Below are positions 58,917 through 64,000 of a DNA stretch of 64,000 nucleotides, one piece after another. Numbering within the stretch: position 1 is the stretch's first letter; each line of letters opens with the position of its first letter. The stretch spans positions 62,001 to 126,000 of the forward strand of contig NZ_AJLL01000098.1 in the NCBI RefSeq assembly GCF_000317225.1, written 5' to 3'. This stretch comes from Fischerella thermalis PCC 7521 (GTDB lineage Bacteria; Cyanobacteriota; Cyanobacteriia; Cyanobacteriales; Nostocaceae). The notes beneath the pieces were generated by a model that searched no databases, was not told the origin of the DNA, and worked only from the letters and a program-made list of their open reading frames with translations. The position numbers were made by a program, and so were the translations under genes.

Positions 58917-59789
58917 TTATGACGCTGTTTCTCGATCTATTATTTGTACTTCTTGCTCAGATAATTGCAGATCCACAGCACGTACGCTATCTTCAATGCT
59001 AGAAATTTTACTCGCACCCGGGATGGGCAAGATACAGGGCGATTTTGCCAGTAACCATGCTAATACAATAGAGTACACTGATACGCCTTTTGTTTTGGCT
59101 AATTGAGCGATCGCTGGGATATCTTGTAAATTTTCGTGACGACGACTACCACCGAAAGGACTCCAAGGTAAAAAAGTTAAACCTTCAGTCTCACAATACT
59201 CTAGTACCCCATCAAATTCTGGTTGACGCTGCCAAGGATTGTATTGATTCTGCACCGAGACAATATCAACTACATCCCGCGCCCTTTTGATTTGTTCTAC
59301 AGAAAAGTTAGAAACTCCCACAAATCTAATTATTCCAGCTCTGACTGCTTCTTTAGCTGGTGTGAGGGATTCTTCAATAGTGTAGTCGGGATCAGGTGCG
59401 TGGTATTGCCATAGATCAATGGGTTTATTACCACCTAAAGCCTCAAAGCTAATCCGAATAGTTTCTCGCAAATGATTAGGGTTGCCATTACGTGTCCAAC
59501 TACCATTGGGACGCATTAAGCCACCCTTGGTTGCCACCATCACATTACTGGTATCCCCATTGTAACTTTGCAAAGCTTTGTGAATCAGTCGCTCATTGTG
59601 GTGCTTGTCTGTTTCATCTCGACAGTAAGAATCAGCAGTATCAATGAAAGTGACTCCCAACTCCAAAGCACGCTGAATAACATTGATTGACTGCGACTCT
59701 GGGGGACGGTTGCTTAACGACATCGGCATCGCCCCTAAACCAATGGTACTCACATAAACACCTGTGTTACCTAGTTGTTTTGTTTCCAT
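58917..59789 (-). CDS. Aldo/keto reductase
   Basis: A 290-residue reductase counted from METKQLGNTGVYVSTIGLG. The catalytic tetrad is seen as Asp in FIDTADSY (with Tyr), Lys in VATKGGLM and His in LWQYHAPD. A C-terminal NADPH site is SKISSIEDSVRAV. It is close behind ilvC's start on the same strand, but the two need not be an operon. The substrate is unknown. Confidence 0.93.
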   Translation of the reverse strand: METKQLGNTGVYVSTIGLGAMPMSLSNRPPESQSINVIQRALELGVTFIDTADSYCRDETDKHHNERLIHKALQSYNGDTSNVMVATKGGLMRPNGSWTRNGNPNHLRETIRISFEALGGNKPIDLWQYHAPDPDYTIEESLTPAKEAVRAGIIRFVGVSNFSVEQIKRARDVVDIVSVQNQYNPWQRQPEFDGVLEYCETEGLTFLPWSPFGGSRRHENLQDIPAIAQLAKTKGVSVYSIVLAWLLAKSPCILPIPGASKISSIEDSVRAVDLQLSEQEVQIIDRETAS

Positions 59790-59825
59790 GTTTATGGCTA
59801 AGGTTTTCAGTACTCTTAACCTCAC

Positions 59826-60480
59826 TCTAGCGCTTTCGGTGATCAGGGTGATCAGAATGATGAGAAATGTAGTCTCTTAATAGCTGCTTATTTGCAGAAT
59901 GTATAGGAGCGATCGCTTTTAACAGTCTTTACCTGTATGTCAATTAAATTACCCATTAAATACTCAACTAATCAAGATACAAGAAAAATAAATGTAGTAA
60001 AAATAACGCTTAGCATATATGGTGTCATTATTGACCATGATTACTTAATTAATAAAAATTAATTTTTATCTCTAGTGAACTAGAAAATTATTCTTATGTA
60101 ACTTGCTATTTAAATGTTAATAGATTGATTTTTGTATGACAAACACATAATTATCCTTAAGAGTAGACGGATGTTTGTTTTGTAGATCCATTCTTAACTA
60201 GTAGATTTTTATTCATTATGTCGAAATTCAGACAAAAATATAATTAGTATAATTACTGACAAAAAATTATGTATACTAATTATCTATGTTTTTTGCCATA
60301 CAATAAAATATTCTCCTTTGGCAATAAATTTATATAAAAATCTGTGAAAGATAGAACAAGCAAAAAAAATTACTTCAATAAAGCTTCATAAAACTGTAAG
60401 TAAACTTTGAGTTATATTATGTGACGCCACTAAAAAATATCTCATTTATAAGCATCCATATTTTTTTCCGGAGTCAAAAT
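59826..60480. other. Long AT-rich intergenic region
   Basis: No gene, clear repeat or RNA is seen in this AT-rich stretch before the transposase. The left end of the insertion sequence should lie within it, but I could not find matching inverted repeats. Confidence 0.4.
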
Positions 60481-61575
60481 ATGGCGCAACCCAGGGAAGC
60501 AACTACTACCCGTACTTTTGTGGATAACTATTGTGCAAACTACAAACATCTTTTTCCAGAGGTGAGAAGTTTTGAATTTTTCAAGTGGTTGCATGTAGGT
60601 TTAGTTTCTGATATTGATCGCAAAAGTTTACCTGCGATCGCTAAATATTTAGGATTAAATAATCAAGCTTTACTCCATTTTGTTACCGAATCACCCTGGC
60701 AAATCAACGAACTCAGAAATCAAAGATTATCTATTATTCGTCAGGTTTTGCAAAGAAGGAGCTTTACCTTAATTATTGATGATACTGGAGATAAAAAAAA
60801 AGGTAAAACTACAGATTATGTAGACAAACAGTATATTGGGAACTTAGGCAAATTTGAAAATGGAATTGTTTCAGTCAATGCCTATGCTTTCCTAGATGGT
60901 TTAATTTTTCCTCTTACATTTAAAGTTTTCAGACCGCTAAAAAGATTAAAACCGGGAGATACTTTTAAAACTAAGCCCCAATTAATTGCTGAGATAATTG
61001 AAGAATTACAAGCAGGAGGGTTCACATTTGACTTGGTATTAGCAGATACTGTCTATGGAGAGTGTGATACCCTAATTAATATTTTAAATCAATCTCAACT
61101 TAATTTCATTGTTGCAATTAGAAGTAATGTTGGTTTTTGGTTAGCCCCTAGCCAGAAGATAAGGTACACCAGTTGGAAAAAATTTCATCGAATTTTCAGT
61201 AACGGCAAAACAGAACAAAGCTATATTCGTGAAATTATCTTTGGTAGCCGTCGAGAACTAAGGTATTGGCAGATTACAAACAATAGAGAACAATCTGCTG
61301 AGAATTTCACTATGTTTTTAATGAGTAATTTACCAAAGTTTATTAATTCAGCAGTTGATAACCCCTATGGGTTAATAACTTGGTTGGAGTATGGCTGTAA
61401 ACACAGTAAAAACTACATAGGTTGGTCAGATTTTCGTATCACTAATTATGAGCAAATAGAACGTTGGTGGGAAATTGTGTCTAGTGTTTACTGTATGCTG
61501 AGTATGCAATTTCATATTTTTCAGCAAAAATCTAATCAAGCGATTCACAACCAAAACACTGAACTTATTGCATAA
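60481..61575 (+). CDS. IS701-like DDE transposase
   Basis: A transposase of 364 residues from MAQPREATTTRTFV. It has the typical first acidic block (FTLIIDDTGDKKKGKTTDYV), the second (LVLADTVYGECDTL) and a later Glu region (YEQIERWWEIV). These match the IS701/IS4-type DDE group. The C-terminus is short (MQFHIFQQKSNQAIHNQ), so the usual last part may be lost. Start 60421 is a GTG in the same frame with 20 more codons. Confidence 0.8.
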   Translation: MAQPREATTTRTFVDNYCANYKHLFPEVRSFEFFKWLHVGLVSDIDRKSLPAIAKYLGLNNQALLHFVTESPWQINELRNQRLSIIRQVLQRRSFTLIIDDTGDKKKGKTTDYVDKQYIGNLGKFENGIVSVNAYAFLDGLIFPLTFKVFRPLKRLKPGDTFKTKPQLIAEIIEELQAGGFTFDLVLADTVYGECDTLINILNQSQLNFIVAIRSNVGFWLAPSQKIRYTSWKKFHRIFSNGKTEQSYIREIIFGSRRELRYWQITNNREQSAENFTMFLMSNLPKFINSAVDNPYGLITWLEYGCKHSKNYIGWSDFRITNYEQIERWWEIVSSVYCMLSMQFHIFQQKSNQAIHNQNTELIA

Positions 61576-61686
61576 CACGGTACGCTGTTGACTTGTAGCA
61601 GCTTTTTACCTGAGGTTTCGGAAATCCGTGTCTTTGCTACTGTATATACCATCAAGCAGTCAATTGCATTGTTTGATGAAAAACTT

Positions 61687-62091
61687 ATGAAGGCATCATT
61701 GCACAATCATTTAGGTATAAGAAAAAGTACATTCACACTGATAGCTATTGCCAGTGTTGTAGGTGTAATGTCTTTTACTAATCCTGATAATAATACTTAT
61801 GTTAATTATGCCGCAGAACGACTCACCAGCGAAATACAAAACGCGATTTGCCAAGGACCACAGTTACCACAAGGACAGTTGTGGGAGGATATAAGCAAAC
61901 TTACAGCCAATACCTGTAAATCGGGATTAGCAACGGGGATTACTTTTCAAAGTAACAATATTAAAGATTTTATTGCCACATCAACCGAGCGTCAGAACTT
62001 TGTAGCTTTTAGTATCTACACTACCAAAGTACCTGGATATAACTTTAAAACAATTGGCGCATTCGGGAATTTTTTCACATTTCAAAAATAA
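61687..62091 (+). CDS. DUF4359-type small membrane/secreted protein
   Basis: A 134-residue protein with an N-terminal hydrophobic helix (STFTLIAIASVVGVMSF) followed by a soluble domain (VNYAAERLTSEIQNAIC ... CKSGLATGITFQSNNIKDF ... FSIYTTKVPGYNFKTIGAFGNF). It resembles the cyanobacterial DUF4359 group. The ATG at 61687 is preferred over upstream starts, which lie in transposon-flanking DNA. Function is unknown. Confidence 0.65.
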   Translation: MKASLHNHLGIRKSTFTLIAIASVVGVMSFTNPDNNTYVNYAAERLTSEIQNAICQGPQLPQGQLWEDISKLTANTCKSGLATGITFQSNNIKDFIATSTERQNFVAFSIYTTKVPGYNFKTIGAFGNFFTFQK

Positions 62092-62099
62092 TAGAGTCT

Positions 62100-62122
62100 T
62101 GATAACTGATAACTGATAACTG
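62100..62122. repeat. Short tandem repeat (TGATAAC heptamers)
   Basis: Three perfect copies of TGATAAC in a row, the reverse complement type of the repeat at 55262-55297. Confidence 0.75.
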
Positions 62123-62126
62123 TTCA

Positions 62127-62816
62127 CTATTCATTAGATATTCCAAAGCGATATCCTTTACCATAAACACTATGAATTAATTGAGTTTCACCAGTTAACT
62201 CAATCTTGCGTCTTAACAGACGTACTAGCGCAGCAATAACATTGCTACTCGGTTGCTCGTTATCTTGCCACAAGTATTGCATAATTTGGGTATGGGTCAG
62301 GAGCTTGCCAGTATTTTCCATAAAATACTGTAGCAACTGACTTTCTTTTTGTGATAATTCTATTACCCGTCCTTGACGATAGGCGACTTGATTTTCTGGG
62401 TCAAGTTCCAGATCAGCTACTGTCAAGCGAACTGTAAGTGTACCCGGTATCTGAGAAACAGATCGTCGTAACAAAGCACGGACTCTTGCTAGTAACTCTC
62501 GCAGTTCAAAAGGCTTGACTAAATAGTCATCTGCACCAGCATCTAAACCTTCAACTCGGTCATCAAGAGTATCTTTCGCAGTCAGAAATAACACAGGAGT
62601 AGTAATTCCTCGCCTGCGTAATTCTTGACATATCTCCAATCCCGTTTTTCCAGGTAGCATCCAATCTAAAATCAGCAAGTCGTAATTGCTAGTTTGTGCC
62701 AGTTGACCGCCACTTGTACCATCATAAGCAGCATCGACACTGTATCCTTCACGACTTAAAATCCGACTCAAAGGGTCAGTCAATTCAATTTCGTCATCAA
62801 CTACTAAAATTCGCAT
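62127..62816 (-). CDS. rppA: OmpR-family response regulator, RppA-like
   Basis: A 229-residue regulator with Asp51 in LLILDWMLPG, Lys in LVKPFELRELLARVRALLRR and an OmpR winged helix at about 128-225 (ELSQKESQLLQYFMENTG ... VIAALVRLLRRKIELTG ... SVYGKGYRF). It resembles RppA of cyanobacteria, which with RppB controls photosynthesis and metal genes. No kinase gene is next to it. It is divergent from hisG with a spacing of 67 bases. Confidence 0.88.
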   Translation of the reverse strand: MRILVVDDEIELTDPLSRILSREGYSVDAAYDGTSGGQLAQTSNYDLLILDWMLPGKTGLEICQELRRRGITTPVLFLTAKDTLDDRVEGLDAGADDYLVKPFELRELLARVRALLRRSVSQIPGTLTVRLTVADLELDPENQVAYRQGRVIELSQKESQLLQYFMENTGKLLTHTQIMQYLWQDNEQPSSNVIAALVRLLRRKIELTGETQLIHSVYGKGYRFGISNE

Positions 62817-62883
62817 GACCAGCCATCAATATTTAGGAATCAGCTTTCCTGTATTATTATCATGCTGACCGCTAACGCTATTT

Positions 62884-63528
62884 ATGCTTACTGTTGCACT
62901 GCCTAAAGGGGAACTTCTCAAACATAGCATCCAACTGCTACAAACTGTAGGGTTGGACTTTAGTGCGTTTTTAGACTCTAGTAACCGACAATTACAAATT
63001 ACTGATACTAATGGCAAAGCAAAAGGACTACTAGTCAGAGGGCAAGATGTGCCAGTTTACGTAGAATATGGTCAGGCACAACTGGGTATAGTTGGTTATG
63101 ATGTACTGCGTGAGAAAAAGCCGCAAGTAGCACAGCTAGTTGATTTGCGGTTTGGGTATTGCCGGATGTCCGTAGCAGTCAAACAATCCAGCCCTTACCG
63201 ATCGCCTCTGGATTTACCAGCTCATGGCAGAGTTGCATCCAAATATGTCAACTGCGCGCGGGAATATTTTCATAGCTTGGATTTACCAGTAGAAATTGTG
63301 CCGTTGTATGGTTCTGTGGAACTAGGGCCAATCACAGGCATGTCGGAAGCGATCGTGGATATAGTCTCCACAGGCAGGACATTACGCGAAAATGGTTTGA
63401 TGGAAATTGCAGTACTCTATGAAAGTACAGCACGGTTGATTGCTCATCCTTTAAGTTATCGCCTCAACACAGATAACCTCAGTAACCTGATAGCAAAGGT
63501 GCGTGAGGTAACATTGGCGAATGTATAA
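62884..63528 (+). CDS. hisG: ATP phosphoribosyltransferase, short form
   Basis: A 214-residue enzyme that starts histidine synthesis. It opens [18 protein letters not shown] and carries the phosphate site [15 protein letters not shown]. The C-terminal regulatory domain is absent, so it belongs to the short HisG that works with HisZ. No hisZ is in the window; the HisS-like gene at 55382 keeps an anticodon domain and is not a good candidate. Confidence 0.96.
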   Translation: MLTVALPKGELLKHSIQLLQTVGLDFSAFLDSSNRQLQITDTNGKAKGLLVRGQDVPVYVEYGQAQLGIVGYDVLREKKPQVAQLVDLRFGYCRMSVAVKQSSPYRSPLDLPAHGRVASKYVNCAREYFHSLDLPVEIVPLYGSVELGPITGMSEAIVDIVSTGRTLRENGLMEIAVLYESTARLIAHPLSYRLNTDNLSNLIAKVREVTLANV

Positions 63529-63535
63529 ATCAAGA

Positions 63536-63593
63536 CTTAGTGTCTTAGTGTCTTAGTGGTGTAAATTAACCACCAAGACACAAAGACACCAAG
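63536..63593. repeat. Dispersed palindromic repeat, copy 2
   Basis: CTTAGTG units three times in a row face CCACCAAGACACAAAGACACCAAG-type sequence across a short loop. Same family as 1449-1508. Confidence 0.65.
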
Positions 63594-63631
63594 CCAAATC
63601 AGAATTTATCTGAACTTTACTGCGACTAGCA

Positions 63632-63829
63632 ATGAATCAGACTATAGATTTTGATACTAACCCAACAGTTGCTGTGAGCTAATATGACAACATGGCACGT
63701 ATGGCACTGCCTGGTTATGAAGCAATGCATACAATGGTGTTGGCTTGTTTGCGATCGCATCTGCCAGATATTGCTGCAAGCATCTCTCTAAAAATCAAAA
63801 TCTTTGTGCCTTTGTGCCTTAGTGGTTAA
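63632..63829 (+). pseudogene. N-terminal fragment of a class I methyltransferase
   Basis: The frame reads MNQTIDFDTNPTVAVS, a stop, then YDNMARMALPGYEAMHTM and VLACLRSHLPDI, before it runs into a palindromic repeat. The second part matches the start of a family of SAM-dependent methyltransferases (YD.MARxALPGYEAMH). The SAM-binding domain is absent and there is an internal TAA at 63680-63682. Confidence 0.6.
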
Positions 63830-63867
63830 TATTCATTCTATCCACCACAAAGACACAAAGACACCAA
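63801..63867. repeat. Dispersed palindromic repeat, copy 3
   Basis: TTTGTGCCTTTGTGCCTTAGTGG faces CCACCACAAAGACACAAAGACACC-type sequence. It ends the methyltransferase fragment, so it may have inserted there. Confidence 0.65.
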
Positions 63868-63872
63868 CTTAC

Positions 63873-64000
63873 TTACTCTCCGTAGTGACCGCCAGTGACC
63901 TTACCCCGGAACACAATATATTGATAAATGTTGTAGAACAACATTACGGGGATCAGCGCACCAATGAAAATAATCATAAAAACCAGCGCACTCGGATCAG
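63873..64000 (-). CDS. cydB: Cytochrome bd oxidase subunit II, C-terminal end
   Basis: The last 41 codons of a minus-strand gene, ending at TAA 63873-63875. They read ALVFMIIFIGALIPVMLFYN then IYQYIVFRGKVTGGHYGE, which is the last membrane helix and tail of CydB. CydAB reduces oxygen to water with quinol. The gene runs out of the window, so the start is not seen. Confidence 0.8.
   Translation of the reverse strand, partial: DPSALVFMIIFIGALIPVMLFYNIYQYIVFRGKVTGGHYGE

Overview
The window comes from a filamentous, Nostoc-like cyanobacterium. HIP1 octamers (GCGATCGC) are scattered throughout. Both flanks carry cyanobacterial genes (a Tab2 homologue, an RRM-type Rbp protein, a PII-like protein, a CydB end) together with the heptamer repeats and palindromic repeats common in this group.

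Layout. (1) 1-7.6 kb is ordinary chromosome: a PBP2/FtsI end, a DUF4383 membrane protein, a PII-like protein, an RNA-binding protein whose ribosome-binding site lies in a hairpin, a zinc alcohol dehydrogenase, TldE/PmbA and Tab2. (2) 7.7-49.0 kb is a dense block of about 40 genes, nearly all for protein quality control and envelope or redox stress. A long minus-strand operon holds dnaK, a ChaB-tailed stress protein, dnaJ, cbpM, a winged-helix protein, clpB and a PsiE/PRC-barrel membrane group. It is interrupted by a four-gene ABC-2 efflux module lying between two perfect 257-bp direct repeats. A divergent hsp20 faces a plus-strand signalling operon (a five-domain response regulator, a CHASE3-like/PAS histidine kinase and two single receivers). 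Then come MprF-like, ClC, a fusion of a ribosome-hibernation domain to a sigma-like domain, a CBS protein, a deleted gnd next to zwf, a second hsp20 with lon and marC, groES-groEL-aarF, and ftsH. (3) 48.9-49.2 kb holds remnants of a tyrosine recombinase and apparently of a Tn3-type transposase, so the right edge of the block is scarred by mobile DNA. (4) 49.4-64 kb is chromosome again: a glycosyltransferase-TPR protein, a lipocalin-like gene split by a MITE-like element with an expanded 18-bp minisatellite, a nitrilase/aldehyde dehydrogenase/HisS-like cluster, a collapsed group II intron, ilvC, an aldo-keto reductase, an IS transposase, an orphan response regulator, hisG, a broken methyltransferase and the end of cydB.

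How it fits together. I read the middle block as a self-contained, horizontally acquired stress-tolerance island, similar in logic to the proteobacterial locus of heat resistance (small Hsp, Clp ATPase, FtsH, PsiE) but built from cyanobacterial parts. It carries Hsp70, Hsp60, Hsp100, two small Hsps, Lon and FtsH, plus its own phosphorelay. A direct repeat of the form CTGAGGA-N4-CTGAGGA, the geometry of OmpR-family operators, occurs in two divergent promoter regions of the block (hsp20/response regulator and groES/ftsH), with variants before the CBS gene and before a receiver gene. I propose this as the operator of the island's own response regulator. No CIRCE element was seen before groES or dnaK, and no grpE is present. 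The assignment of the block as one mobile unit, and of the operator to its regulator, is inference.
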